From the NCBI RefSeq assembly GCF_029167625.1, contig NZ_CP119145.1:4588001-4652000 (forward strand): 64,000 nt of DNA. Direction: 5' to 3'. The first letter of the stretch is position 1, and every line of letters begins with the position of its first letter. The notes beneath the pieces are model-generated. The model worked only from the letters and a program-made list of their open reading frames with translations, ran no database searches and was not told the origin of the DNA. Below, one piece after another: positions 18,229-26,328 of this stretch. A program made the translations under genes and the position numbers. The stretch is from Streptomyces sp. AM 4-1-1. Its GTDB lineage: Bacteria; Actinomycetota; Actinomycetes; Streptomycetales; Streptomycetaceae.

Positions 18229-19856
18229 CCGCAGCCGTCGTGACCACAGCGGCCCAGAACGCCCCGGGCCTCGTCCGGGCGGCGGCCGAGAACACCCCCG
18301 ACCTCGTCCGGGCGGCGGCCGGGAGCATGCCCAGCCTGGTCCAGTCCGTCGACTGGCTCGCCATCGCCCCGCCCGTCGTCGTCGCGGCCGTCGCCCTCGC
18401 CGTGCTCGTCGCCGACCTCTTCGTACCGCGCCGGAGCAAACCGCTCCTCGGCTACGCCACCATCGCCGGACTGGTCGCGGCCCTCGCCCTGCTCGTCCCG
18501 ATCCGGGCCGGCGACCGCTCCACCTTCTGCCTCACCACCGACAGCCACGCGTGCAGCTACACCGCCGACCACTTCACCCTCGTCATCCAGGCCCTGGTGC
18601 TCGGCGGCGCCCTGCTCACCGCGCTGCTCTCGCTCGCCGACACCCGCAAGCTCCCCGCGGGCGAGTTCTGGTTCCTGCTGCTGTCCTCCGCGGCCGGCGC
18701 CGCGCTGCTGCCCGCCGCACGCGACCTGGCCACCCTCGTCGTCGCCCTCGAAGTCGCCTCGCTGCCCGCGTTCGCGCTCGTCGGCATCAAGCGCGGCGAC
18801 CGGCGCTCCTCCGAGGCCGCGCTGAAGTTCTTCCTCTCCTCCGTCGTCGCCACCGCCGTGACGCTGCTCGGCGTCAGCTTCGTGTACGCGACGACCGGCA
18901 CCGTCCACCTCACCGAGATCGCCGGCCGCCTGGACGACGTGCCCGGCCGGTTCGAGACGCTCGCCGGGGCCGGCGTCGTCCTGACCCTCGTCGGATTCGC
19001 CTTCAAGACGGCCGCCGCCCCCTTCCACTTCTGGGTCCCCGACACCTACGTGGGAGCACCGCTGCCGGTCGCCGCCTATCTGTCGGTGGTCGGCAAGGCG
19101 GTCGGTTTCTCCGGACTGATCCTGGTCACCGTGATCGCGTTCCCGTCGTACGCCGATGTCTGGGGACCGGCCCTCGCCGTGCTCGCCGCGCTCACCATGA
19201 CCATCGGCAACGTCGCGGCACTCAGGCAGTCCGCCGACCGCGCCCGCAGCGCGGTACGGCTGCTCGCCTGGTCGTCGGTGGGGCAGGCCGGCTATCTGCT
19301 GGTGCCGATCGCCGCCGCCGCGTACTCCAGCGACGACCAGATCGGCGCGACCGTCGCGTACGCCCTGATGTACGCCGTGGTGAACCTCGGCGCGTTCGCG
19401 GTGGCCGCCCTCGTCGCCCGTACCGCCCCGGGCAACCGCCTCAGCGACTACCGGGGCCTGTACGCCACCCGGCCGGTGACCGCCCTGGTGATGGGGTTCT
19501 TCCTGCTCTGCCTGGCCGGGCTGCCGCCCGGCATCATCGGCCTGTTCGCCAAGGTCACGGTGTTCTCCTCGGCCGTCGACGCGGGCCTCGGCTGGCTCGC
19601 GGTCGTCATGGCCGCGAACGTGGTGATCGGTCTCTACTACTACCTCCGGTGGACCGCGACCCTCTTCCGCGCCCCGGCCGACGAGCCCGACGGAGCCCCG
19701 GCGGTCCCGGCCCCGGTCGCGGCCCCCGCCGCCCCGGACCGGCTCCGCGCACCGGCCGCGCTCACCACGGCGATCGCCCTCACGGCCGTCGTCGGCGTCG
19801 TGCTCTCGGGTGCTCCCCAGCTGGTACTGAGGTTCGCGGCGATCGACCTTTTCTGA
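18225..19856 (+). CDS. nuoN: NuoN-like antiporter subunit
   Basis: 543 residues. Channel residues are visible in FAFKTAAAPFHFWVPDTYVG and AYLSVVGKAVGFSG, with LVVALEVASLPAFAL carrying the conserved Glu. The N-terminus before the first helix has a degenerate repeat (APGLVRAAAEN, TPDLVRAAAGS, MPSLVQ), absent from typical NuoN. GTG 18225 overlaps the nuoM stop and has AGGAGG about 7 bases upstream. It is the last gene of the operon; the following 171-base gap has no clear terminator. Confidence 0.94.
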   Translation: MTAAVVTTAAQNAPGLVRAAAENTPDLVRAAAGSMPSLVQSVDWLAIAPPVVVAAVALAVLVADLFVPRRSKPLLGYATIAGLVAALALLVPIRAGDRSTFCLTTDSHACSYTADHFTLVIQALVLGGALLTALLSLADTRKLPAGEFWFLLLSSAAGAALLPAARDLATLVVALEVASLPAFALVGIKRGDRRSSEAALKFFLSSVVATAVTLLGVSFVYATTGTVHLTEIAGRLDDVPGRFETLAGAGVVLTLVGFAFKTAAAPFHFWVPDTYVGAPLPVAAYLSVVGKAVGFSGLILVTVIAFPSYADVWGPALAVLAALTMTIGNVAALRQSADRARSAVRLLAWSSVGQAGYLLVPIAAAAYSSDDQIGATVAYALMYAVVNLGAFAVAALVARTAPGNRLSDYRGLYATRPVTALVMGFFLLCLAGLPPGIIGLFAKVTVFSSAVDAGLGWLAVVMAANVVIGLYYYLRWTATLFRAPADEPDGAPAVPAPVAAPAAPDRLRAPAALTTAIALTAVVGVVLSGAPQLVLRFAAIDLF

Positions 19857-20027
19857 TCGTTTCCGACCGCTGCTGATCCGCTCCGCAGCGCCCCGGAGAT
19901 CGGTTTGCCGTGGCCGGCTCTCCCGGTGCATGGTCATGGCTGCACATGCCCCCCGGGCGGGACGGACGACTCGGAACGGGCGACGGACGGCCCGCGACGG
20001 CGGGCCGACACAGAGGAGAGAGAAGCA

Positions 20028-20645
20028 GTGCTGAACGGGTTCAAGGACTTCATCCTGCGCGGAAACATCATCTCGATGGCCATCGGTCTGGCCGTCGGGG
20101 CCGCGTTCACCGCAGTCGTCAGCGGATTCAGCACCGCCTTCATCACCCCGCTCATCGGCCTCGCCACCGGCTCGGTCGGCGACTTCAGCGCCGCCACCTT
20201 CTCGGTGGAGGGCGCCGAGTTCCCGTACGGGAAGTTCCTCGCCGCCGCCATCGCCTTCCTGATCACCGCCGCCGTCCTCTACTTCGGCGTCGTCGTGCCC
20301 ATGACCAAGGTGCAGACCCGCTTCGCGAGCGCCAAGAACGAGAAGGTCGACATCAAGGCGGCCCTGCGCGACTGCCCGCGCTGCTACGCCGAGATCCCCT
20401 CCGTCGCCTCCCGCTGCTCGCACTGCACCAGTGACGTCGACCCGGACCTGGAGGCCCTGGCGCTCGCCGGGCTGCCCGCCCCGCGCCCCGGTGCCACCCC
20501 GGCGGACCGCGCCGGCGCGACCACGAACGACAGTTCCGGAACGACCACGGCCGACCGCCCGGACGCCGCCACGGCCGACCGCCCCGAAGCCACCGCGGTC
20601 CACCGCTCCGACACCGATCAGCGCGCCGACAGCGCCCAGCGCTGA
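20028..20645 (+). CDS. mscL: MscL-family mechanosensitive channel with C-terminal zinc ribbon
   Basis: 205 residues from GTG 20028 (AGAGGAGAGAG upstream). The N-terminal 95 residues are MscL-like: FKDFILRGNIISMAIGLAVG (amphipathic N-helix and pore helix TM1), then a periplasmic loop and TM2 (FLAAAIAFLITAAVLYFGVVVP). After TM2 comes a C-X2-C-X10-C-X2-C zinc-ribbon (CPRC...CSHC), replacing the usual cytoplasmic bundle helix. A Pro/Thr/Asp/Ala-rich tail follows with an ADR repeat. It probably forms a tension-gated pore in the membrane; a metal-dependent gate or partner-binding function of the ribbon is inference. Confidence 0.85.
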   Translation: MLNGFKDFILRGNIISMAIGLAVGAAFTAVVSGFSTAFITPLIGLATGSVGDFSAATFSVEGAEFPYGKFLAAAIAFLITAAVLYFGVVVPMTKVQTRFASAKNEKVDIKAALRDCPRCYAEIPSVASRCSHCTSDVDPDLEALALAGLPAPRPGATPADRAGATTNDSSGTTTADRPDAATADRPEATAVHRSDTDQRADSAQR

Positions 20646-20721
20646 CACCCGTACGGCCCACGCCCCGGCCGCGCGCACAAGGGAACTAGCTCTCCTCGTC
20701 CGGCGTTGACCAGTACGGGAA

Positions 20722-20741
20722 GCTCCACTGGAGAGTGGAGC
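20722..20741. promoter_or_regulatory. Inverted repeat upstream of htpX
   Basis: GCTCCACT and AGTGGAGC form a perfect 8-bp inverted repeat around GGAG, 46 bases before the htpX start and just after a TTGACC hexamer (20706-20711). It does not match the CIRCE, HspR (HAIR) or RheA heat-shock operators as I know them. It is a candidate operator for the stress protease; no convincing -10 box was found. Confidence 0.4.
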
Positions 20742-20787
20742 ACCCGAGCAAAAGGGTCCCCCTGCCGCACCACTTGGAGGGCGTACC

Positions 20788-21651
20788 GTGCACCGCCGGC
20801 ACAATGGGCTGAAGACCGCCGTTCTCCTCGGGGGCCTGTCCGCACTCATCATCGTCATCGGCGGCCTCTTCGGCCGTACGGGTCTGCTCGTCGCCCTGCT
20901 CGTCGCGCTCGGCACCAACGGCTACGCCTACTGGAACAGCGACAAGCTGGCACTGCGGGCCATGCGGGCCCGACCCGTCGGCGAGTTCGAGGCGCCCCAG
21001 CTCTACCGCATGGTCCGCGAGCTCTCCACCGAGGCCCGCCGGCCCATGCCCCGGCTGTACATCTCCCCGACCCAGGCGCCCAACGCCTTCGCCACCGGCC
21101 GCAACGCGCGCAACGCCGCCGTGTGCTGCACCGACGGCATCCTGCAGATCCTCAACGAGCGGGAACTGCGCGGTGTCCTCGGCCACGAGCTGAGCCATGT
21201 GTACAACCGCGACATCCTGATCTCCTCCGTCGCCGGAGCACTCGCCTCCGTCGTGATGTTCCTGGTGAACTTCGCCTGGCTGATCCCGATCGGCCGGTCC
21301 GACGACGACGACGGCCCCGGCATCTTCGGCATGCTGCTGATCATGATCCTGGGCCCGCTCGCCGCGTCCGTCATCCAACTGGCCGTCAGCCGCTCCCGGG
21401 AGTACGAGGCGGACGCCTCCGGCGCCCAGCTGACCGGCGACCCGTTGGCACTGGCCAGTGCCCTGCGTAAGCTCGACGCGGGCACGAAACAGCTCCCGCT
21501 GCCGCCCGAGCCGAGGATCGAGACCGCGAGCCACATGATGATCGCGAACCCGTTCCGTCCCGGCGAGGGCATGGCCAGGATGTTCTCGACCCATCCGCCG
21601 ATGGCGGAGCGCATCGCCCGACTCGAACAGATGGCAGGTCACCGCCCGTGA
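20788..21651 (+). CDS. htpX: HtpX-type membrane zinc metalloprotease (M48)
   Basis: 287 residues. Two N-terminal hydrophobic segments ([36 protein letters not shown]) precede the HEXXH active site [10 protein letters not shown] near residue 132. Two further hydrophobic segments follow and then the third zinc ligand region [13 protein letters not shown]. The C-terminal [14 protein letters not shown] motif is characteristic of the family. GTG 20788 has TTGGAGGG 8 bases upstream. HtpX degrades damaged membrane proteins. The next gene overlaps its stop, so the two form an operon. Confidence 0.93.
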   Translation: MHRRHNGLKTAVLLGGLSALIIVIGGLFGRTGLLVALLVALGTNGYAYWNSDKLALRAMRARPVGEFEAPQLYRMVRELSTEARRPMPRLYISPTQAPNAFATGRNARNAAVCCTDGILQILNERELRGVLGHELSHVYNRDILISSVAGALASVVMFLVNFAWLIPIGRSDDDDGPGIFGMLLIMILGPLAASVIQLAVSRSREYEADASGAQLTGDPLALASALRKLDAGTKQLPLPPEPRIETASHMMIANPFRPGEGMARMFSTHPPMAERIARLEQMAGHRP

Positions 21652-22040
21652 AGACGATTCTGAACGTCGTATGGCTCATCCTGTGCGGCTTCTGGATGTT
21701 CCTCGGCTATCTGCTCGCGGGCGTGCTCCTGTGCATCACGATCATCGGGATTCCGTTCGGCCTCGCCGCCTTCAGGATCGGGATCTACGCCCTCTGGCCG
21801 TTCGGTCACACCGTCGTCGACCGCCGGGACGCGGGCGCCGCCTCCTGCGTCGGCAATGTCCTGTGGCTGATCCTCGCGGGCTGGTGGCTGGCGATCGGCC
21901 ACATCGTCACGGGCATCGCCCTGTGCGTCACGGTCATCGGCATCCCGCTCGGCATCGCGAACTTCAAGCTCATCCCGGTGTCACTGCTGCCCCTCGGCAA
22001 GGAGATCGTCCCGACCGACCGGCCGTTCGCCGCACGCTGA
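21648..22040 (+). CDS. YccF-domain inner-membrane protein
   Basis: 130 residues with two copies of the YccF repeat: [19 protein letters not shown]...[10 protein letters not shown] and [19 protein letters not shown]...[10 protein letters not shown]. About four membrane helices result. GTG 21648 overlaps the htpX stop (GTGA), so it is translationally coupled to the protease. The molecular function of YccF proteins is not established; the coupling suggests a membrane-quality role. Confidence 0.88.
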   Translation: MKTILNVVWLILCGFWMFLGYLLAGVLLCITIIGIPFGLAAFRIGIYALWPFGHTVVDRRDAGAASCVGNVLWLILAGWWLAIGHIVTGIALCVTVIGIPLGIANFKLIPVSLLPLGKEIVPTDRPFAAR

Positions 22041-22173
22041 CAGCTGTCCCCGGGCACCCCCGCGAGGCCGCGCGACCCCGGTCCTGCGCCCGGCTCAAGG
22101 CATCACCGGGCAACCGTCCCCACCCCTTCGGCGTCCTGGATAGCAGGACAGGCTGAAGGGTAGGTTCGCGGGC

Positions 22174-22446
22174 ATGAGCATCATTGGTTGGATCATTCTC
22201 GGGCTGCTCGCGGGACTCATCGCGAAGCTCCTGCTCCCGGGCCGGGACCCCGGCGGCATCATCGGCACCACCCTCATAGGCATCGTCGGTGCCTTCCTCG
22301 GTGGCTGGATCTCCTCGCGCTTCCTCGACCGCCCCATCTCCAAGGACTTCTACGACAGCGGGACATGGCTCTCCGCCATCGGCGGCTCCCTGGTCCTGCT
22401 GATCCTCTACCGGTTGCTCTTCGGCAACTCCCGGGACCGCCGCTGA
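22174..22446 (+). CDS. GlsB/YeaQ/YmgE (transglycosylase-associated) stress membrane protein
   Basis: 90 residues, three hydrophobic segments. The start SIIGWIILGLLAGLIAKLLLPG and the middle IIGTTLIGIVGAFLGGWI are typical of this small family. ATG 22174 is preceded by GAAGGGTAGG. The biochemical function is unknown; members are often induced by envelope or acid stress. It ends 25 bases before the convergent alkB stop. Confidence 0.9.
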   Translation: MSIIGWIILGLLAGLIAKLLLPGRDPGGIIGTTLIGIVGAFLGGWISSRFLDRPISKDFYDSGTWLSAIGGSLVLLILYRLLFGNSRDRR

Positions 22447-22471
22447 CCCGTTCGCGGCTCCCCTCTTTTCC

Positions 22472-23212
22472 CTACCGCCCCGACATTCCCCATCGCCCCG
22501 ACCCGGCCGCGCCGGTCTCGCGCAACGTCAGATTGAGCCGGCCGGCCATCGGACCGGACGCGGGACCGGCCGTGCCGGCCAGGACCTTCGGCACCCCGTG
22601 GAACGCGTACCGAGAGGGCCCGCCGAAGACGAACAGATCACCGGAGACCAACTCCACGTCCGTGTAAGGCCGCCCGCGGTTCTCCGTGTTGCCGAAGCGG
22701 AAGACACACGTGTCGCCGAGGCTGAGCGACACCACCGGAGCGTTCGACCGCTCCTCCTTGTCCTGGTGCATCCCCATGCGCGCCGCGCCGTCGTAGAAGT
22801 TCACCAGCGCGGTGTCCGGCTCGTACGGACCGGTCGCGATGCCCGTCCCCTCGTACGCCTCGGCCACCGCCGCACGCCCCAACGCGCCGAGCCGGTCGGG
22901 GAAGGCCGCCACCCGGGCGCCGTTCACATCATCGGCGGTACGGCTGTACCGGTACGGCTGCCAGTGCCATCCCAGGCACACCGTCCGCACCGACATCACC
23001 CCGCCACCCGGCAGCGCGGTGTGCCGCAGAGGTACGGGACCGCGCGCCCAGTCCCGGCACGCCTCGACCAACTCCCGCTGGCACTCCTCGGAGAGCCATC
23101 CCGGCACATGCACGGCCCCGGGCGCGACAACGGTCCGAGGGCGCTCCGGAAGCGGAAAGAGCCCGTCCTGGGGCCGCCACGACGGACGGGACGGGGCGTC
23201 GTCCTGCGGCAT
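22472..23212 (-). CDS. alkB: AlkB-type 2-oxoglutarate/Fe(II) dioxygenase, alkylated-DNA repair
   Basis: 246 residues. The non-haem iron site is HQD in MGMHQDKEER, with the distal His in YAFHGVPK and the 2-oxoglutarate-binding Arg in RLNLTLRETG. NFYDGAARMG and GDTCVFRFGN match the AlkB core. It removes methyl lesions such as 1-meA and 3-meC oxidatively. The start at 23210-23212 (ATG) lies 17 bases after the ogt stop, with GGGA upstream. The pair forms a direct-reversal repair operon. C-terminal residues after RETG are non-conserved. Confidence 0.92.
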   Translation of the reverse strand: MPQDDAPSRPSWRPQDGLFPLPERPRTVVAPGAVHVPGWLSEECQRELVEACRDWARGPVPLRHTALPGGGVMSVRTVCLGWHWQPYRYSRTADDVNGARVAAFPDRLGALGRAAVAEAYEGTGIATGPYEPDTALVNFYDGAARMGMHQDKEERSNAPVVSLSLGDTCVFRFGNTENRGRPYTDVELVSGDLFVFGGPSRYAFHGVPKVLAGTAGPASGPMAGRLNLTLRETGAAGSGRWGMSGR

Positions 23213-23229
23213 GACGTGTTCCCGGCCCG

Positions 23230-23745
23230 TCAGCGGGCCACGAGGGCGCCTTCGAGCCCCAGCAGCCGCTCCTTGCTCGCGAGACCGCCCGCGTACCCGC
23301 GCAGCGCCCCGTCCGCACCGATCACCCGGTGGCACGGCCGCACGACGAGCAGCGGATTGCGCCCGATCGCGGTCCCCACGGCCCGCACTCCGGCCCCGGA
23401 CACACCGACCTGTCCGGCGATCTGGCCGTACGACACCGTCTCGCCGTACGGGACGCTGTCCAGCGCTGCCCACACCCGCCGCTGGAAGTCCGTGCCCCGG
23501 CCCTCCGCACGGGTGAAGTCGAAGCGGGTCAGCCGCCCCTCGAAGTACGCCCGCAACTGCCCGGCGATCCCGTCGAACACCCCGGGCACCCGCAGCCATC
23601 CGTCCTGGACGACCGCGCCACCCTTCTGGCCGGGCAACGAGAGGGAGACCAGCGCGACCGGGCCGACGGAACCGGCGGCGGGCTCCTCGCCGACCAGCAG
23701 CAGTTCACCCAGCGGGCTGTCGACCGTCGTGTACAGGGTGGTCAT
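23230..23745 (-). CDS. ogt: Methylated-DNA-protein-cysteine S-methyltransferase
   Basis: 171 residues. Active-site motif RPCHRVIG with the acceptor Cys, preceded by the helix-turn-helix GQIAGQVGVSGAGVRAVGTAIGRNPL split by the Arg finger. GYAGGLASKERLL follows. It removes O6-alkyl groups from guanine stoichiometrically. ATG 23743-23745 is chosen because GAGAGGAA precedes it; an in-frame ATG 19 codons earlier would add non-conserved basic sequence. There is no Ada-type N-terminal regulatory domain, so it is not an adaptive-response activator. Confidence 0.93.
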   Translation of the reverse strand: MTTLYTTVDSPLGELLLVGEEPAAGSVGPVALVSLSLPGQKGGAVVQDGWLRVPGVFDGIAGQLRAYFEGRLTRFDFTRAEGRGTDFQRRVWAALDSVPYGETVSYGQIAGQVGVSGAGVRAVGTAIGRNPLLVVRPCHRVIGADGALRGYAGGLASKERLLGLEGALVAR

Positions 23746-24026
23746 GGCGTCGTTCCTCTCTCGTCGGCCGCGGACCGGCGGACTCTCCGAACCGCGGGGC
23801 ACATCCTCCGTACCTCAGTCTGCGCCCCGCACCGTCCGACAACTGGCGGTATTCGGACACCGCGTCCGGACCTGGACCCGGACGCGGGGAGGGGAGCGTC
23901 GTGACGACGCTCCCGCCGCGCCGGATTCCCCGGACTCCCCGACCGGATCGAGCCGGGTACCCCGGCCCCGCCCGGCCCCGGCGGAAGACCTGGTGCCGCT
24001 CCCGGCAGGCCCTGCCGGTCACCGCC

Positions 24027-24515
24027 CTAGCGGTAGTTCACGAACTGCACGGCGAAGTCGAAGTCCTGGCCCTTCAGCAGCGCCTGCACGGCCTGGAGGT
24101 CGTCGCGGCTCTTGGAGCTGACCCGCAGCTCGTCGCCCTGGACCTGTGCCTTGACGCCCTTCGGGCCCTCGTCGCGGATGATCTTCGCGACCTTCTTGGC
24201 GTTCTCCTGGGAGATGCCCTCCTCGATCGTGGCGAAGATCTTGTACTCCTTGCCGGACAGCTGCGGCTCACCCGCGTCCAGCGACTTCAGCGAGATGCCC
24301 CGCCTGATCAGCTTGGTCTGGAAGATGTCGAGGATGGCCTTCACGCGCTCCTCGCCGTTGGCCTCCATGAGGATCTTCTCGCCGGACCAGGAGATCGACG
24401 CGCCCGTGCCCTTGAAGTCGTAGCGCTGGGAGAGCTCCTTGGCGGCCTGGTTGAGGGCGTTGTCGACCTCCTGCCGCTCGACCTTCGAGACGATGTCGAA
24501 ACTGGAGTCGGCCAT
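24027..24515 (-). CDS. yajQ: YajQ-family nucleotide/c-di-GMP-binding protein
   Basis: 162 residues, the usual family length. The start [20 protein letters not shown] and the end [19 protein letters not shown]...QFVNYR are strongly conserved in YajQ (UPF0234), two ferredoxin-like domains. Family members bind RNA, and some bind cyclic di-GMP; which applies here is not visible. ATG 24513-24515. The gap to the tRNA-Tyr gene (about 250 bases) carries a divergent tRNA promoter. Confidence 0.93.
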   Translation of the reverse strand: MADSSFDIVSKVERQEVDNALNQAAKELSQRYDFKGTGASISWSGEKILMEANGEERVKAILDIFQTKLIRRGISLKSLDAGEPQLSGKEYKIFATIEEGISQENAKKVAKIIRDEGPKGVKAQVQGDELRVSSKSRDDLQAVQALLKGQDFDFAVQFVNYR

Positions 24516-24686
24516 GACGTGTGGCTCCTTGTATCAGGGTGCTGGGACGAAAATTCTGAGATCGGTCTGACGGCGGTGCCGCGAAGCACGCGGCGCCTTC
24601 CGGGCGGCCGCGGTCCCCGCGGACACCGCCCCGCCGACCAAAGCCTAGCCACCCGCACCCGCTCCGGCCGCTGATCAATCCGGTGG

Positions 24687-24714
24687 TGGACCACCCCCGG
24701 GCATCAGGTATCGT
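24687..24714 (+). promoter_or_regulatory. Candidate tRNA-Tyr promoter
   Basis: TGGACC (24687-24692) and TATCGT (24709-24714) with a 16-base spacer lie about 55 bases ahead of the tRNA. Assigned by consensus fit only. Confidence 0.4.
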
Positions 24715-24769
24715 TTACGTCGTTGCCACGGAAAACCACCGCGAGGTGGGGCTCCCGGCAGCAATCCCT

Positions 24770-24851
24770 GGCGGTGTGCCCGAGCGGCCAAAGGGAGCAG
24801 ACTGTAAATCTGCCGGCTCAGCCTTCCCAGGTTCGAATCCTGGCGCCGCCA
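24770..24851 (+). tRNA. tRNA-Tyr (GTA)
   Basis: An 82-nt cloverleaf with a long variable arm. The acceptor GGCGGTG pairs fully with CGCCGCC, the anticodon loop is CTGTAAA (anticodon GTA), the T loop is TTCGAAT, and the discriminator is A. No CCA is encoded. It is a class II tRNA as expected for tyrosine. A 13-bp terminator hairpin starts 9 bases downstream. Confidence 0.96.
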
Positions 24852-24859
24852 CATCGAGC

Positions 24860-24890
24860 AAGGCCCCTGTCCTCGGACAGGGGCCTTCTT
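24860..24890 (+). terminator. Intrinsic terminator after tRNA-Tyr
   Basis: AAGGCCCCTGTCC pairs perfectly over 13 bp with GGACAGGGGCCTT (24875-24887) around a TC loop, followed by the pyrimidine run CTTCGTTTCTCC. Confidence 0.85.
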
Positions 24891-24924
24891 CGTTTCTCCA
24901 CCGATCTGTCGGCTCCGCCGTTGT

Positions 24925-25090
24925 TAAGGGCTGTCCCGCGATCCGTGGTGGATCAGCGTGCGGCGTCGGATGCGGTGCGTCGCGAGGCGGAGGGGCGTCC
25001 GCGTACTGGATGTACGGGGACGTTCCGACAACGCCGCGAGGTGCCGTAGCTGTCGTCGCACGCCCACCAGGGACTGCGGGACAGCCCTTA
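24925..25090. mobile_element. MITE-like element with perfect 15-bp terminal inverted repeats
   Basis: TAAGGGCTGTCCCGC (24925-24939) is repeated in exact inverse orientation at 25076-25090. Similarity continues imperfectly inward for about 20 more bases on each side (TCCgTGGTGG...GCGTGCG versus TCCcTGGTGG.GCGTGCG). The 166-bp body has no credible gene. The ends can be read as a TA dinucleotide duplication around AGGGCTGTCCCGC termini, which would fit an IS630/Tc1-like transposase acting in trans. No transposase is encoded in the window. The element sits between tRNA-Tyr and the DUF523 gene, 11 bases before that gene's ATG. Confidence 0.7.
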
Positions 25091-25101
25091 GGCTCGGGCG
25101 C

Positions 25102-25551
25102 ATGGAATCTGTGCTGGTCAGTGCGTGTCTGCACGGGGTGCCCTGCCGGTTCGACGGGCGGGGCAAGGCGTCGGCCGAGGTGGCTGCCGCGGTGGGGGAG
25201 CGCAGGGCCGTCGTCTTCTGCCCCGAGGTGGCCGCCGGGCTGCCCACGCCGCGTCGGCCCGCCGAGATCGTCGGGGGCGACGGTCATGACGTGCTGGACG
25301 GGCGCGCCCGGGTCGTCGACGACATCGGCGCGGACGTCACGGCGGCGTTCGTGGACGGGGCCCGGCGTGCCCTGGACGTCGCGACCAGGGCCGGGTGCGC
25401 CGAGGCCCTGTTGATGCCGCGCAGCCCGTCGTGCGGGCGGGGCACGGTCCATGACGGTACGTTCGCCGGGGCCCTGCGCGAGGGCGACGGGGTCACCGCC
25501 GCGCTGCTGGAGCGCCACGGCATCACCGTCCGGCCCGCCCCGGGCGTCTGA
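25102..25551 (+). CDS. DUF523 family protein
   Basis: 149 residues. The motif VSACLHGVPCRFDG near the start, CPEVAAGLPTPRRPAEI in the middle, and LLMPRSPSCGRGTVHDGTF near residue 105-125 are the cysteine-containing signatures of DUF523. The function is unknown; conserved cysteines suggest metal or Fe-S binding. The ATG at 25102 has no clear Shine-Dalgarno sequence, because the MITE-like element ends 11 bases earlier; the transcript may be leaderless or the element may supply the promoter. Confidence 0.85.
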   Translation: MESVLVSACLHGVPCRFDGRGKASAEVAAAVGERRAVVFCPEVAAGLPTPRRPAEIVGGDGHDVLDGRARVVDDIGADVTAAFVDGARRALDVATRAGCAEALLMPRSPSCGRGTVHDGTFAGALREGDGVTAALLERHGITVRPAPGV

Positions 25552-25580
25552 CGGCCGGAAGGCGGGCGTACGGGCCCGGG

Positions 25581-26237
25581 TCAGTTCCCCGCGACGTCCT
25601 TCACCGCGACCGGCACCGGTACATGGCCGGAGACGAGTTCCAGCGTCAGACCCGCCGTCGCCGGGGTGTCCAGCAACTCCGCCAGCACCGCCGCCACATC
25701 GTCGCGCGGCACCGGCCCGCGGCCCGTGGCCGCCGCCAACTGGACCTGGCCGGTGCCCGCGTCGTCCGTCAGCATCCCCGGGCGCAGGATCGTCCAGTCG
25801 AGCGCGGTCCTGGACCGTACGTCCTCCTCCGCGGCGCCCTTGGCCCGCAGATACACGTCGAAGGCCTCGTCGCCCCGGTGCCCGGCGTCCGCGCCCATGG
25901 AGGAGACCAGGACGTAACGCCGTACACCCGCCCGCTCCGCCGCGTCGGCGAGGAGAACCGCGCCGCCCCGGTCCACCGTGTCCTTGCGTTCCGTACCGCT
26001 GTTCGGGCCCGCACCCGCCGCGAAGACCACCGCGTCGGCTCCCCGCAGCGTCTGCGCGGTCTCCGTGACGGACGCCGACTCCAGGTCCAGGACGACCGGT
26101 TCGGCCCCCACCGCCCGGAGGTCCTCGCTCTGGCGCGGATCGCGGATGACGCCCGCCGCCTCGTGCCCGCGCGCGGCGAGCAACCGCTCCAGCCGCAACG
26201 CGATCTGACCATGTCCACCTGCGATGACAATGCGCAT
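25581..26237 (-). CDS. NAD(P)-binding SDR-like protein (NmrA/atypical SDR)
   Basis: 218 residues. It begins MRIVIAGGHGQIALRLERLL, the GxxGxxG dinucleotide motif of atypical short-chain dehydrogenases, followed by LDLESASVTETAQTL and DAVVFAAGAGPNSGT typical of the YwnB/NmrA-like group. VRRYVLVSSMGAD and WTILRPGMLTDD complete the fold. It lacks the classical YxxxK catalytic pair, so it may be a redox sensor or reductase. ATG 26235-26237. It lies downstream of the amidohydrolase on the same strand with a 91-base gap. Confidence 0.85.
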   Translation of the reverse strand: MRIVIAGGHGQIALRLERLLAARGHEAAGVIRDPRQSEDLRAVGAEPVVLDLESASVTETAQTLRGADAVVFAAGAGPNSGTERKDTVDRGGAVLLADAAERAGVRRYVLVSSMGADAGHRGDEAFDVYLRAKGAAEEDVRSRTALDWTILRPGMLTDDAGTGQVQLAAATGRGPVPRDDVAAVLAELLDTPATAGLTLELVSGHVPVPVAVKDVAGN

Positions 26238-26328
26238 AATCACGACCGTACGCCGCACCACGCCACCATGCCCGCGATCCGCGCCCCGCCCCACCCGTTC
26301 AGGCCCCCGCCCGTTCAGTCCCCACCGT

